The position numbers and the translations under genes were made by a program. Positions 45,262 to 56,399 of a DNA stretch of 64,000 nt are shown here, in pieces (within the stretch, counting starts at the first letter, position 1; each line of letters starts with the position of its first letter). Source of the DNA: Varanus komodoensis (taxonomy: Eukaryota > Chordata > Lepidosauria > Squamata > Varanidae). The notes beneath the pieces were generated by a model. It did no database searches. It saw nothing but the letters and a program-made list of their open reading frames with translations, and had not been told where the DNA came from. Where the stretch lies: NCBI RefSeq assembly GCF_004798865.1, contig NW_025335268.1:53933922-53997921 (forward strand), written 5' to 3'.

Positions 45262-46605
45262 ATTTCTGTACTGCCCGACAGCCAAGGAATTCTGTCAGAA
45301 CATTCTCTGCTATCAGCTAAGGCTGAACTGAATTCTCATACTAGCTCACTCTTTTTCCAGGAGTCTCACAACTCCCATAATTTCCATCCTGCCACCACAC
45401 ATGTGTGTGTGCTCTAGATACAATGACATACATTTTTAGTCCATGATGTGTTCAGGTTTTCACTAAAACCAAGATACAGCACAATACAGTTTTATCAAGA
45501 GCTACTTTCAATGTCTTAATCCCTTGAAATGCTGTGCTGTATGTGTTAGATGGTTTACATATTCGCTGTTAATTAAGGGGAACAGATGGAATCTGTCAAC
45601 ATTAGAAAAGCACTGTGCTAAAGCGTCCGTGCCAGCAAAGAAATCCTTAGTCTGTATGACAATCCTATGTGAAATATTATCTCAGGACTGCATTTTCCTT
45701 ACAATGCTGCATGTCACACTCTTAGTAGATATTAAGGCTCATGAACAGCAGTGTGCTTCAGTGTATTGTAATTGTTTTCTCTCACACAAAGCTCTCCAAG
45801 TACCTTTGGGGACACTGTCAAAATTACTGGGCCTAGAAGACTCCCTGGCCATTCTCTGGCCTGCTTCAGACAGGGCTTATTTTCCATAGTGCAACTAGTA
45901 TCTTTGGGCGGTCACCATGACAAAGAATTCTGGGAACTGTAGTTTTGTGAAAAGCTGGGAATTGTCTATGAGCCCAGACTTTAACTTGACTGTTTTTGGC
46001 TGCAGTCAAGTTATATCCACCACAGTCCTCTACAGACTTTGTTTGATCGTGTTGGTGACTTGCCACTTCAGTCCAACAACAGAATGAAGAGATAACATTT
46101 GAGGTTGCTGTTCTTGTGAAGTATCAAGAAATAGTGCATACAAATGTTCCTCCATCTCTATAGAAAAGAGAGTGAGAAAGGACTGAAACAACGACAGATT
46201 CTGTAGCTGAATCAAAGCACGACAAAGTCAGAATTACAATCTACCATTTTAAAGACAAGATGTGGCAGGCTTGTTTATTTAAACAGAGGGGCTTCCAGTC
46301 CCCTCTGGGGGGCCTTCTTGTAAAGTAGTCCATTTTCCAAAGGGCAGCCCCATTACTGGGAGGCATCGCACAAAACAGTGTGTTTGGTAAACAAAGGAAT
46401 GAATAGGGTGAGCTCTCAGTTCCTGGGCTTTCCTGAATGCATGACTGGACATCACTAGTCCAAAGTAAAAACAAGTATGGAAGAAACAACATAATACCTG
46501 GCCACAACTGAGAGACTCACAGTGTATTCCTCAAAGGATAATATCTGGGGAATGTCTTGTCCTAAGCGGAAAGGACAGCAAAAACAGAACTCTTTATAGT
46601 CTTAA
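45262..46605. other. Unassigned stretch
   Basis: No gene recognised. At 45925-45960 AAGAATTCTGGGAACTGTAG resembles another common reptile MITE core, too short to delimit. Confidence 0.35.
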
Positions 46606-46610
46606 TGAAG

Positions 46611-46740
46611 CTTCTCCAGACTGGTTCCCTCCCGTTGTTTCAGCCTACAATACCCAATATTCCTAACTATTGGCCATGCTGGTTGGCATTGATGGGAACT
46701 GAAATCCAAAGAATATGGAAGGCACCAGGTTGGGAAAACT
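46611..46740. mobile_element. hAT-like palindromic MITE, complete
   Basis: The left arm CTTCTCCAGACTGGTTCCCT and the right arm ending GGAAGGCACCAGGTTGGG are imperfect inverted repeats. The core holds AGCCTACAATACCC and TTGGCCATGCTGG. About 130 bp, non-coding. The superfamily (hAT) is inferred from memory of the consensus. Confidence 0.65.
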
Positions 46741-47581
46741 TGATTTAAACTAATTCCTAACATTCACAGTGCCTTGCAGAAGTATTTGCTCCCCTGGGAT
46801 TCTTCCACATTTTGTTGTACTACAGCCTGGAATGGAAATGGATTTATTGGCAGTTTTACCACTTGATAAATGCAAGATAGTCCATGCTGTGAAGATGCAG
46901 AATATTTTTATTGTGACACAAATATTAACTAAACAAAAACAACTGGCAAACTAACTAAGCAAAAACAACTTTTCTGTGACATGCCTAATACATTCTGGTG
47001 CAACCCACTGCCTCCAAAAGTCACATATTATAGCTAAATGGAGGTAACCTATGTGCAATTCCAGTGCCATATTAACTGAGATTAATGTTTTTGGAAGGTC
47101 TCAGAGGTTGCTGGAGAGGATATCGAAACAGCACCAGGAAGACCATCAAAACAACTCCAGGATAAAGTTCTACAGAAGCACCAACCAGGATTTGAATATA
47201 ACCCTCCCACCCAACCTACGAACATGCCCCAAAGCATGGCTAAACCCATGATTACAAATGGGATGGATATGGATCGACCGTGACTTTGCCTAGACAGTTT
47301 GTCAGAACTCAGTGATTAGGTAAGAAGGCAGTGATTAGGTAAGAAGGCATTAATCAGAGAAGCAAGCAAGAAGTCACTGGTAATTCTGAAGGAACTAGAG
47401 AGATCTTCAGCTGAGATGGGAGAAACCTTTCATGGGACAACTATCAGACACTCAAAAGTGGTGAAACGAAAGTCATTGTGAAACAAATCCATATCGAAGA
47501 CTTTCTGGAATTTGCAAAAAAGACATGTGGGATGCAAAGAAACAGGAAAATTCTGTGGCCTGGTGAGACCAAAACTGAACT

Positions 47582-47755
47582 TTAAAATATCTATTTTTAC
47601 ATTTTCAAATAAATTACAGAAGTACAAGTATAGAAAATGTGTAACATTATAATAACAACAACAACAACAACAATAATAATAATTTCAGTATCCCCTCTCT
47701 CCAAAATATTCCATCTGTCCATGCTTGTCTTGTTGCAAAATTTTTTGCATCTGGT
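47582..47755. mobile_element. Insertion inside Tc1, family unknown
   Basis: This A/T-rich segment with an (AAC)n(AAT)n tract (47655-47685) interrupts the Tc1 transposase between GACCAAAACTGAACTT and the block that should follow it. Its minus strand has a GGGGATACTGAAATTATTATT phrase like a SINE or LINE tail, but the family is uncertain. Ends approximate. Confidence 0.45.
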
Positions 47756-47805
47756 CTTGCTTTGTGTAATGCAAAACCAACAGTGCGGGTTGCCCTGAGA
47801 CTATG

Positions 47806-47941
47806 AGGAAGCAGGAGTTGTGTGTTGTTGTTGTTATGGTTTCTATGTTCTTTGTTTATTTGGTTTTTTGCCCTTTGTAAGCTGTCTGGAGACTTTTAGT
47901 AATGGAATGGCATAGAAAAACTTTAAATAAATAAATAAATC
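47806..47941 (+). mobile_element. L2-like LINE tail nested in Tc1
   Basis: TTTGTAAGCTGTCTGGAGAC, GGCATAGAAAAACTTTAAAT and (AAAT)n match the L2-type 3' end. The Tc1 sequence resumes right after the tail with CAGGGTGATGGCAGCACCAT. Confidence 0.65.
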
Positions 47942-48604
47942 AGGGTGATGGCAGCACCATGCCATGGAGATGTTTTTCCTCAGGGCTGGGAGCAAGATGG
48001 GTGGAGCCAAATGCCAGCCCCCTAAGAACTCTAGAGGAAATCTTGTTTCAGTCCACAAGGGACCTTAGACCAGGGCAGAGGTTCACCATCCAGCCAATGG
48101 ACAATGAGCCTAAATTTGCATAGCTGAAGTAACACTGGAGTGGTGTAGAAACAAGAATGTCTTAGAATGGCCCAGTCCAGGCCCAGACCTCTATCGGACT
48201 AAGAATCTGTGACAATACTTGAGAGCTGATGTTCCCCAATGGTCTCCAGAGCTGGAGCAGTTTTGCTAGGAAGGCTGGACAAGCAGTGCAGGCTTTGGAT
48301 GTGCCACGCTGATAGAGATTTAGCCAAGAAAACGCACAGCTATAATCACTGCCAAAGGTGCTTCTGCCAAGTACTAACTCCAGGGAATGAATACTTATGT
48401 AACCAACAAATGCCAGTTGGCTTTTATTTACTTAACTTTTCTACAACCATAAAAATATTTTGCACCTTCAAGTGTTAAGTATCTTGTTTCTGTCAAGTGG
48501 TAACAATGCCAATGAAATCCATTTCAATTCCAGGCTGTAACACAACAAAAAGTAGAAAAAATCAAAGAGGGTAGTGGCTGAATAGTTCCTTGCTAAACCA
48601 AGTC

Positions 48605-49350
48605 CAGTTTCCGGGTTTAATTTATCTATGGAATATCTTCACATTCGCATGTCTTATGTGCTTATTACTCAGTTATAATATTCTCACTATACATAGTTAA
48701 TGTATAACAGAACCCTCTCTTTACATATAAATGGATCAGTCCAAAATGTGGCAGGTGGCGATTAGTCCCATTGATTTTAATAGCATGCAGAGGGAGGTCA
48801 TATACTCTGTATATGCAATTGTCATGTGGCTGGTTACTTGTGCTATAATGCAGAAATCAAGTTAAATTTACATCTTCCTGACGGAGTGCTTCCTTTCCTT
48901 CCCACTATTTGGCTGGTCGGTCAGCTGACCGACCAGCCTGCTTTCCTATCTTACACTTTTGGTGAAATGCATATGAAGCATATAAAGTCTCACTGGGTGG
49001 CACTACATTGCTGTTGGCCTAACTGCACCATGAAGCAAGGCCTCCCTTGAAAGCAGCCCACTCTTCTTCATCTTTAATAGGGGAGATGTACGGTTTCTGG
49101 TCCATGGCATTTTCTCTTCCTTAAGTAGCAGTCAGAGAAAGTGCACAAAGAGCTTCAGTGTCGTGCACCCCAAAATGTGGTAGGAGGCATTTTCATTTGT
49201 TATGTGAGTAGGGAGTCCATTACCTGTTCACAACAACCCCCTTGGGTAGGCCTTGAATCTGCATGTCTGGCACCAATTATTTGGTGGATGGCACTGGGCT
49301 CCACACACAGAGAGAGGGCCTGCCCTACCCACATTCAGGTGCCTGGAAAG
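48605..49350. other. Unassigned stretch with a perfect palindrome
   Basis: No gene or repeat seen apart from the 28-bp palindrome at 48911-48938. Confidence 0.4.
48911..48938. repeat. Perfect 28-bp palindrome
   Basis: Arms GGCTGGTCGGTCAG and CTGACCGACCAGCC meet with no loop, centred on CAGCTG. Each arm also contains a GGTCGGTC direct repeat. No flanking transposon was identified. Confidence 0.95.
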
Positions 49351-49354
49351 ACAT

Positions 49355-49695
49355 ACAAACATGAACAGATTGAGTCAGAAGGGCCGTCCCCGCCCATCTA
49401 GTCTGACCCAAGGCTCCAGTCAGCTCCTCTCATGACATGCCTACCATGTGCATGTCCAGCCTATCCTTGAATACCCTCATCAATGGGGCTTCAACTACCT
49501 CCTGTGGAAGCGCATTCCATACCCTTGGGGTCCTAACTGTCAGCAAATACTTCCTGGCATCCCAACTGAGATTTGGTTCCCTGAGCTTTGGTCCACTGGA
49601 AAACGTCCTGCCCTCCTCCACAGGAAAAAACAGGTCTCTACCCACCTCTGTGTGACATGACAGTTGTTGGCTCATCAAATGTGGCTTGACCATCC
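49355..49695 (-). mobile_element. CR1-like LINE, ORF2 C-terminus and 3' end
   Basis: The minus-strand frame from 49693 reads KLREPNLSWDARKYLLTVRT, PRVWNALPQEVVEAPLMRVF and KDRLDMHMVGMS, then stops at 49430. This is the conserved 'FTVRV..WNxLPxEVVExPSLxxFKxRLD' end of CR1-type polymerases. The following 75 bp (to 49355) give the short 3' UTR ending ACTAGATGGGCGGGGACGGC, CCTTCTGACTCAATCTG and TTCATGTTTGT. The 80-codon frame is open, so this copy is moderately preserved. Confidence 0.75.
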
Positions 49696-49699
49696 CTCA

Positions 49700-50080
49700 C
49701 ATGCTAAATAATAATCTGGTGTAATCCAAATGTGAAGACAACCATTCCTCTAGAGGCAGTGGACTGAAAGAGGTATCTTCACATTACATCAGTTAATAGG
49801 CAAACACTATGAATTTCTCTCCTGCGAGGATTTATAGACAACGTATCAACTGCCCCAAGACATACATTGCAACATCTTCAAAAAAAAAAGAAAAAAAAAA
49901 GTTCCATTCCCTGTATGACCCAGCAGCGTTCACTGCCTTGGAATCCCCAACATTACTGGAAGACTTGGCTAGCTCTACAAAGAAAACCATGTGAGCAATA
50001 TATATTTACAAAAGATTCTTAATGTACACCTAGCTTGACATCCAGACACTCAGAGTAATGGAGTGAGGAATTAGATGCCA
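49700..50080. other. Unassigned stretch
   Basis: Contains an A-rich run at 49881-49901. Nothing else recognised. Confidence 0.35.
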
Positions 50081-50084
50081 CACC

Positions 50085-50872
50085 AACCACACCAATGGAA
50101 AATAGCTACATCCTCTCTACAGTCCATATTCTCTGACCAGGAACTGTGTCTTAACAGCAAAAGCTCTTCTTTGGGGCATATTAGACTCCACAGTGCATCT
50201 TTTAGGGGGAAAAAACTATTCACTTCTAATAGATGTTGGTGATGTGGGATGGCAGGAGCATTATTAGTGCACGTGATGCGGAAATGCCCAGGGGTGGCCC
50301 CCTTCTGGACAGAAGCCGTAAGACACATCAGCTTTGTCCTAACACAGAATTGCCATTTAAAGATGTCAATATATTGCTGATTGACTTCCCCAAATCCTGG
50401 AAACCATCCTCTGGCCACAAGAGGATTATACAGGCCCTCATGGTGGGTAAGAGACTCACACTACAGAGATGGAAAGACAAATTATCTCCCTCAACCACAC
50501 AGTGGACTGAAGACCTCACAACATGGGCATCCTATGAGAGAATAGGATCCCAACATTTGGTCAACCTACCTAAATCTATAGTAGTGCTGTGTAACAGGAA
50601 CTTTGAATATTTCTGTGCATATGTGTTAGTGTATATGTATACATATATAGTATGTATATATAATATATATATTTTCAAGACCAGTTCAGCATATCTCAGA
50701 TCATTACTGTGTGGCTACGTGTTTAGTTGTTTTGTTTCCCCCTTTTTCTGTGTATGTTTTTGTGGTTCTATTCTTGTTTTGTATTCTCAGCAGTTTTTCA
50801 CCGTTGTTTGGTTTTGCTGAAACATTGTAAAAATCAAATATCAATTATAAGTATTTAAAAAATTAAAAAGAG
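50085..50872 (+). mobile_element. L1/Tx1-like LINE, ORF2 C-terminus and 3' UTR
   Basis: The plus strand reads RCWWCGMAGALLVHVMRKCP (50230-50290), the CCHC-like cysteine region of L1-type ORF2 proteins, then GVAPFWTEAVRHISFVLTQN. After a frame change near 50350 it reads VNILLIDFPKSWKPSSGHKR, IIQALMVGKRLTLQRWKDKL and SPSTTQWTEDLTTWASYERI. It differs clearly from the other L1 copies in this window and resembles Tx1/L1 relatives. The 3' UTR has a TA-rich tract (50628-50673) and ends in an A-rich tail at about 50850-50872. The 195-codon frame covering this mixes real remnant with UTR. Confidence 0.7.
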
Positions 50873-50874
50873 GT

Positions 50875-52560
50875 CAGAAGATGACTGAAGTCTAAGATTC
50901 AGCATGAAGGTGATTGAGCAGGCTTAACAGTATCTGAACACTTTCACTGTGTGATGATAAAGGAAGCAAGGAAGGTTTATTTTTCTGCCTGCTTGGTGTC
51001 CTCAAGTAGCCATCCAGCTGAGCTTTCCTGAGTGGTTTAGGGGTCTGTTTCATTTCATCCAGGAAACCCAGTACTGGAATCTTTGGAGGCCCATTGTGAT
51101 GAGTTTGCAAAACATTTTGACAATAAAAAATACTTGTAACAGAAGGTCATCAGAGATTCCCCATTACCCCAGCCAACTGGGCAAAATCCAGTCCAGTATT
51201 TCACTGATCCTTCAACCCAGGACCAGTCACTGGATTCAGTACAGGACAGCCCAAGCTTGGGGAGCAAAAGAAGTTTATTTAAATGGATAAAATAGAGAGG
51301 TGGAGGGTTCTAAAACATACAAGCTAAAAGGATAAAAGCAGAATAAAATAGAGGAAGGGATGGGGAAGGCTGAAGTTGGACAGCAGCAACAAGACAATTT
51401 AGAGCTAACCAAGAAACCCTAACTCCCAGGTCCTCGTTGGCTCATTTGGACTAGAAAATAAAAAAGCTAATCCTATCCTTAACCATGCACCAAAGGTCTA
51501 CCTTCTGCAGGATCGAAATGTACAGGGCTTCACAGCGTTCTTCATCACAGTGAGCAGGAAGCCAAGTGAAACCTCCCAAAAGAAGAACAATGATCCTCTT
51601 TCCTCACTGGCCTTTATTCCTCCCACCCCTGATGCTGGTCATATGACCCCCCCCCCCAGGCAATGGCCTATCTCCCAGTCCTTGGGGCCAAAAATGGACT
51701 CCAGGTGTTGCTCGCTAACCAGTCATTGCTGCTATCTCCAGTGCCCTTGTGGCCATAATTTCTGATAAGCCCCAAAATGCAGTTCCACGGTAGGGTGTTT
51801 GAGAGTGTTGATGTCTCAGCTGCAGATATTTCTGAATCAAACAATTATCTGGATCCATCCCTGTCTGGACTAGGCCCAGGTTCTGATGGTGTCCTCTTTT
51901 AGGAGAGGAACAGGTTGGCTGCGACCACATTACTTGGTCTCTCAGCAAGGGTGGTGGGAAAAGAAGGCCCACAATGACTGGGGCTCTGAATCTTTACTTT
52001 GGGGCCCACATCTCTGGGAGGCTATCCCTACTCTGCCTTCTGTGACCACCTGCACTGCTCCCCTTTGCACCCGCTGAAGTCTTGCAAAAGCCCATTTCTG
52101 TACAAATGGAGTCAGGATCAAGACTTCCAGATGGGATCTCACAGAATGTCAGGTGGAATCACCAGGGCTAGGAAGAAAAAAGGTGGCATGGCTGTTTCCC
52201 AGAACCCTGCTTGGTGGGTCTCTTGGGGCAAATGCCATGGTGGATGAGCATCTGGCAGGACCCTTAGGCACAGCCACAGAAGGGGAAGGAGGCACAGCAG
52301 CAGCAGCAGCAGCCATCTTGGCCTTTTCTACTTGAGGCAAATTAGTTACCACTTTGCTGAAGCTTCTTACATTTTCTTTGTGCGACATTCAGAGTATCCT
52401 TCAAACAGAGCCTTTCTGCCCCCCTCCCAGGCATTTTTCTTCTCTGCCTTTGTAAACATTGCATGACACAATGCAAGGTGGCACTGTGGTACAGAGCTGA
52501 ATCATGAAATATGCTCACCCTCTGAGGCAAATAGTCACACAATCTGGGAGAATATCAGCG
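50875..52560. other. Unassigned stretch
   Basis: No gene recognised. GC-rich between 51500 and 52350, with a short C run (51649) and (CAG)5 at about 52297. A minus-strand block near 52050 (RLQRVQRGAVQVVTE) has a repeat-like feel but I cannot place it. Confidence 0.35.
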
Positions 52561-52564
<4 letters not shown>

Positions 52565-52603
<39 letters not shown>

Positions 52604-52621
52604 AAAAAAAAAAAAAAAAAA
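52565..52621. repeat. (CT)18 plus A19 tract
   Basis: 36 bp of perfect CT repeat, then CC, then 19 A. Possibly a retroposon A tail beside a microsatellite, but no element body is recognised to the left. Confidence 0.9.
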
Positions 52622-53335
52622 CAACTTCCACAGGTAAGGAATCTTGAGAGTACAGTGAATGCCTTTCTAGAGAAGCCCTCTTTACCAGGCTCTGCTCCCA
52701 TGCCTTTAACAGCTGTCAGAGCTATGACTTTTATTGCTGTGCCCCGAAAACCTTCTCCTATTGATTTCTGTAGAGCAGACTGCTGTTGAAGGCACAGAAA
52801 GATGCCGAGCAGGTTTTCCTGAACAGTGGGAACTCCAATTGCAGGTGGAGGTTTGCAGTTTGTGTATGAGCAATTTATGAGAAAGATGAGATCTGAAATA
52901 GGAAACAGCTTATGCTCTTAGCTGCTAGTCTCATTAAGGACCCCTGAAGTCACTGCAGTAGCAAACATTGCAACATTCAAAAGGAGTATTTCCCATAAAT
53001 TTAATCCTTGCTCTTTTTACAGGGTGTAACAGTATCACTGACTAATTGGCAATACTTGTGAGAAGCACTAAGTCTGGAGGTCTCTGTCTTACAGTATGAA
53101 TAACTGAACGGAGTTGGTGTGGATTAGTTCTTACAGGCTTACTGATCTGGAACAGTGATTCTCACCAAAGAGAACCATTTTAAAAAAACTTCCAAGGACA
53201 TGGAAGTAGAAGCAGTTAAGAAGCAGTAAAATGCAAAGTAAAACCCAAGTATTCAAGTCCAAAGCACTCTAAAGAGATGAGATGGAAAGCTGGCGACTGA
53301 TGGCTGTAGAAAGATGTAATAACTTAAAAGGGAGG
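52622..53335. other. Unassigned stretch
   Basis: No recognised gene or repeat. Confidence 0.35.
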
Positions 53336-53339
53336 AGCA

Positions 53340-53740
53340 ACTCCCTGTGAGAAAAGGTACTACATCTGGGATTGTTCATCTTAGAGTAGAAGAGACAGGA
53401 TGAACGAGCACAAAATTATACCTGATGTGGAGAAAATGCACAGGGAAGCATGTTCTTGTAATCCTAGAATCCAATGAAGTTGAGTAGTGAGAGATTCAGG
53501 ACAGATAAAGGAAAGTACTTCCTCAGGCAGGGTATACTTAAACTAAGGAATTCACCTCCATGGGACTGCAAATCTGGATGATTTTAAATGTGGATTAGAC
53601 AAATTCATAGAAGATAAAGCTATCAATAGCTCTGTGCTACCTCCAATATCAGAAAAGTTGTATGGGTTCAGACATAATGACAAACCACAATAGAAACTGC
53701 ACTGGCATGGCTTGTTGTTATGCTGGAACTGAGGAAACAT
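53340..53740 (+). mobile_element. CR1-like LINE, ORF2 C-terminus and partial 3' UTR
   Basis: With shifts, the plus strand reads NEHKIIPDVEKMHREACSCN (53405-53465), SGQIKESTSSGR, then NLDDFKCGLDKFIEDKAINS and a 3' UTR that includes CTACCTCCAATATCAG. This follows the CR1 order 'HKIY..VEKxHRE..FRTDKGKYF..DFKxxLDKFxEDKxINS..'. The terminal tail is missing. Confidence 0.65.
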
Positions 53741-53744
53741 GGTA

Positions 53745-55135
53745 AAGCATGAAAGGTAAAGCATGGTAAGGATGGTCTCCATGGAACCGCACAGAAAAAC
53801 AATGGCTTGTTCTACCCTTCATCATGGCTTGCTTTAGTCTCTGCACCCAGAAACCATGTCTCCACATGATTTCCAGGTTTCTTCCATAGAGTTCTGCTCA
53901 CAGAGTGGTTCTGGCTGCAGCAGCTGCTCTGCTCTGTGCTCATTATTGTCCAGATTTGCCTAGTAACTGCTGATTTGTAGCCAGTAGCACTCTGATTGGT
54001 TGCCATATGCTCATTTCCTCCTTTTTTCTGAACGCTGACTTTGGATGACCACTTGCATCTGCAGAAGTTTGGCAACACTGGGGCATTGGCTGCACCGCCT
54101 CCAGCAGCACTGACAGTGGGATCAGCCATGCCTGGCACTCCTGTCTGGTTGCTACAGGTTGATCAGGCAGCACCTGGAAACATCCTAGCAGGTGATCTAC
54201 TCATGCAGTCAGCTTTCTCCTCTTGTGAAAGTTGCCTAAACAAGGGGAGCACGCAGGGTGCATGTGAGCATCGCCAGCCGGGCGCTTTCTCTGGAAATTC
54301 TGTGTCTCCAGCTCAGTCTCCCCCGCTCCACTTCATGCCTATCCTGTCCCCGGCATCCCTTGGGTCTGTCAGCAATTCCTGCTGTCCCCTACTGCCTGCC
54401 GCAGCTGCAGGACAAGCACATTTCCAACCGGGAAACTTTCCCAGGTAGATGGCCACATGCACTCCCTCGGGGAAGTCTTCCTGGCAGGACATACTGCTTT
54501 TGCCTGGGCACAGGTGCCCGCACTGATGCCCTCCATGTGCCTGGCTGCAGGGGGAGGCAGTCCCTGGCAGCCCGTGTGTATTCTGCTGTTGTTTCCCAGC
54601 AGACAATGTCTTCCTACCTACAGCTGAAAGCCTTGCTTCTTTCTATGGCTTCCTTCAAGGAAGCAACCCTTTGGTCCAAATGTCTTTACATTTGGAGGGA
54701 TGAGGGCATGGCAAAAATTTGAGTGTGGACATGAGGCCACGTCCTCCTAGGCTTTGCTGTGCAAGCAGCTCACAATAGATCCAGACACCCTCACAGAAGG
54801 GTCTTTTCTCCTCCAAAACACATGAGAAAACACTAATGTCTGAGACTGGTGTGATGCTGCCTCTGCTCTATGGCCAGCACGGAGAGAGATGGGGAAAGGA
54901 TCCATTTGGGCCTCCTGCGAGAGATAAAAATGGAAGGCTCTCTTCAAGCTCTGCATGTGTGTGTATCACAACCAGTTTTTCTAGCCCTTAATACATTCCA
55001 CCACTGCTGCAATTTGTCAGCCCCAGCTGCATTCTCCTAAAACACTAAACTGTACTGCAGAGTTGTCATTTATAACTTACCCTCTAAAGGATGGGAATAA
55101 TAAAACTGGGCTATTTAGCAGGTTTCATGTAACCC
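53745..55135. other. Unassigned stretch
   Basis: GC-rich between 54050 and 54620 with frames of up to 154 codons open on both strands. No domain recognised. Confidence 0.35.
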
Positions 55136-55140
55136 ACGCC

Positions 55141-55380
55141 ATTTATTTATTTATTTTTCAATTTATATCCTGCCTTTTTCCTACAAAGGGCTCAAGACAG
55201 CTTACATCATTCTCCTCCTCCATCTGATCCCCACAACAACAACCCTGTGAGGTAGGTTGGGCTGAGAGTCTGTGACTGGCCCAAAGTCACCCCGTTGGCT
55301 CCATGGCTGAGCGGGGACTAGAACCCAGGTCATCTGAGTCCCAGTCCCACACTCTTAACCACTACACCACACTGGCTCTC
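55141..55380 (-). mobile_element. Sauria-type SINE, full length
   Basis: Minus strand: the head GAGAGCCAGTGTGGTGTAGT, GGTTAAGAGTGTGGGACTGG, with the B-box region at about 55320-55335. Then comes CCCCGCTCAGCCATGG, GGGCCAGTCACAGACTCTCA, CCTACCTCACAGGGTTGTTG, TGATGTAAGCTGTCTTGAGC and GGCAGGATATAAATTG, and an AAATAAATAAATAAAT tail. The cleanest Sauria-type copy in the window. Confidence 0.85.
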
Positions 55381-55384
55381 AATC

Positions 55385-56065
55385 ACACCTTTTCCAGCCA
55401 TAGCCCTGCCTGCCATATAATGGGTATTATAATGTTGAACATTATTTGCATATGTTGACTGTATCCATACAATGCAACAACCCATTGTGGATGAGAAGTC
55501 ATAATGGGTTGTCATTTTGTGCAAACCCATACTGTTTTCCATATGGTGGCTTGTTCACAGGCAACACGTCATCCCAACCATTCTTGTAGGAGGAGTTGTA
55601 CCTATTCCTGGATGTTGTGTTGTTCAGAGCTGGGCAACTGACCCCTTCTTGGGTACTGAGAAATGGTGAGTGAGCCTCTTGGCAAGAGAAGTAACAACAC
55701 TTGCCAGTCCTGCCAGGGTTCCCTGGGCCAGTGCTTGCTGCCCTGCAAATGCTCAAGGTATACTTTGGGGCAACAATTACCAGGTTGATGATTCCAAATG
55801 TAATTGTGTACTTTTTTTTCCGGCTTGCTGTAGATTTTCTTCCCTCTCTGCCTTTTCCCCAAAGAATATGAAAAGTTATCTCCAAATTGAGAGTCATTCC
55901 TAGCCCCTCCAAGCTTTCTCCATGGCACTTTAGCCTGCCTGCCACTGGTTAGCCATTAAAAACAGTGTGTCCTAAATGTGTCGCTAAGTATCCTAGACAT
56001 CCTTGTGCCTTCGTATGCTTTTTCAGGTCTGTAATAGACCAACTTACCTGGGCATTGTCCTGGCA
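55385..56065. other. Unassigned stretch
   Basis: No gene recognised. The 148-codon minus frame at 55499-55945 lacks a domain. Confidence 0.35.
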
Positions 56066-56067
56066 GG

Positions 56068-56225
56068 TGTCTGTTGTCAAAGTGCAGGAGGTGTCCTTCA
56101 CAGGCGTTGATTCAGAGAGGTTGTAAAGAGGTTTCAGGTTCACTTTACTTTCCCCTGACAGCTGTCAAAAGACAAGTTGATGGGGAAAGAATAGCCACAA
56201 GTCATCTTTACTGGCATAAGCAGGT
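56068..56225 (+). repeat. Unnamed interspersed repeat, copy B
   Basis: Same family and orientation as 24090-24240. Shares TTGTCAAAGTGCAG, GTTGATTCAGAGAGG, AGCTGTCAAAAGACAAG, GATGGGGAAAG and CACAAGTCATCTTTACTGG. Copy B may extend right to about 56285. Confidence 0.55.
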
Positions 56226-56352
56226 GGACACAGAATACTCAGTGTCTTTGCATTTCCCCCCAAATTTTTAGGTGTTTGGGAAGGTGTAACAGTGTGATCC
56301 ACTACTTTTTATGGAAGCACAAAATTTTGACATCTAGCTGTCAAAACCCAGT

Positions 56353-56392
56353 CTCCCCCCCCCCCCACTATATATGTATATATATGGACAGG
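56353..56392. repeat. C run with adjacent TA-rich tract
   Basis: A run of about 13 C followed by an ACTATATATGTATATATAT tract. Confidence 0.85.
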
Positions 56393-56399
56393 GTTTATC

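Larger units (their letters stand above)
46767..48600 (+). mobile_element. Tc1/mariner transposon, decayed, with nested insertions
   Basis: Long terminal inverted repeats: CAGTGCCTTGCAGAAGTATT opens the left end, and ACAGCCTGGAATGGAAATGG (46824) is mirrored at about 48515-48540. The interior follows the Tc1 transposase gene on the plus strand: AAAACAACTCCAGGATAAAG (47147), a block reading DNEPKF in the DDE domain (about 48101-48118), LEWPSP-like (48160), then ENL (48205) and the frame's end near 48375. Stops and shifts make it inactive. Two insertions interrupt it at 47582-47755 and 47806-47941. Without them it would be about 1.5 kb, normal for the family. A TA duplication is not preserved clearly. 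Confidence 0.8.

Noticed and set aside
50233-50820. 195-codon plus frame considered as a gene
   Set aside because: Its middle is a LINE ORF2 remnant and its last part is TA-rich 3' UTR read through by chance.
53812-54722. GC-rich block considered as a CpG-island promoter
   Set aside because: CpG dinucleotides are not notably enriched on reading, and no transcript or exon signature follows.
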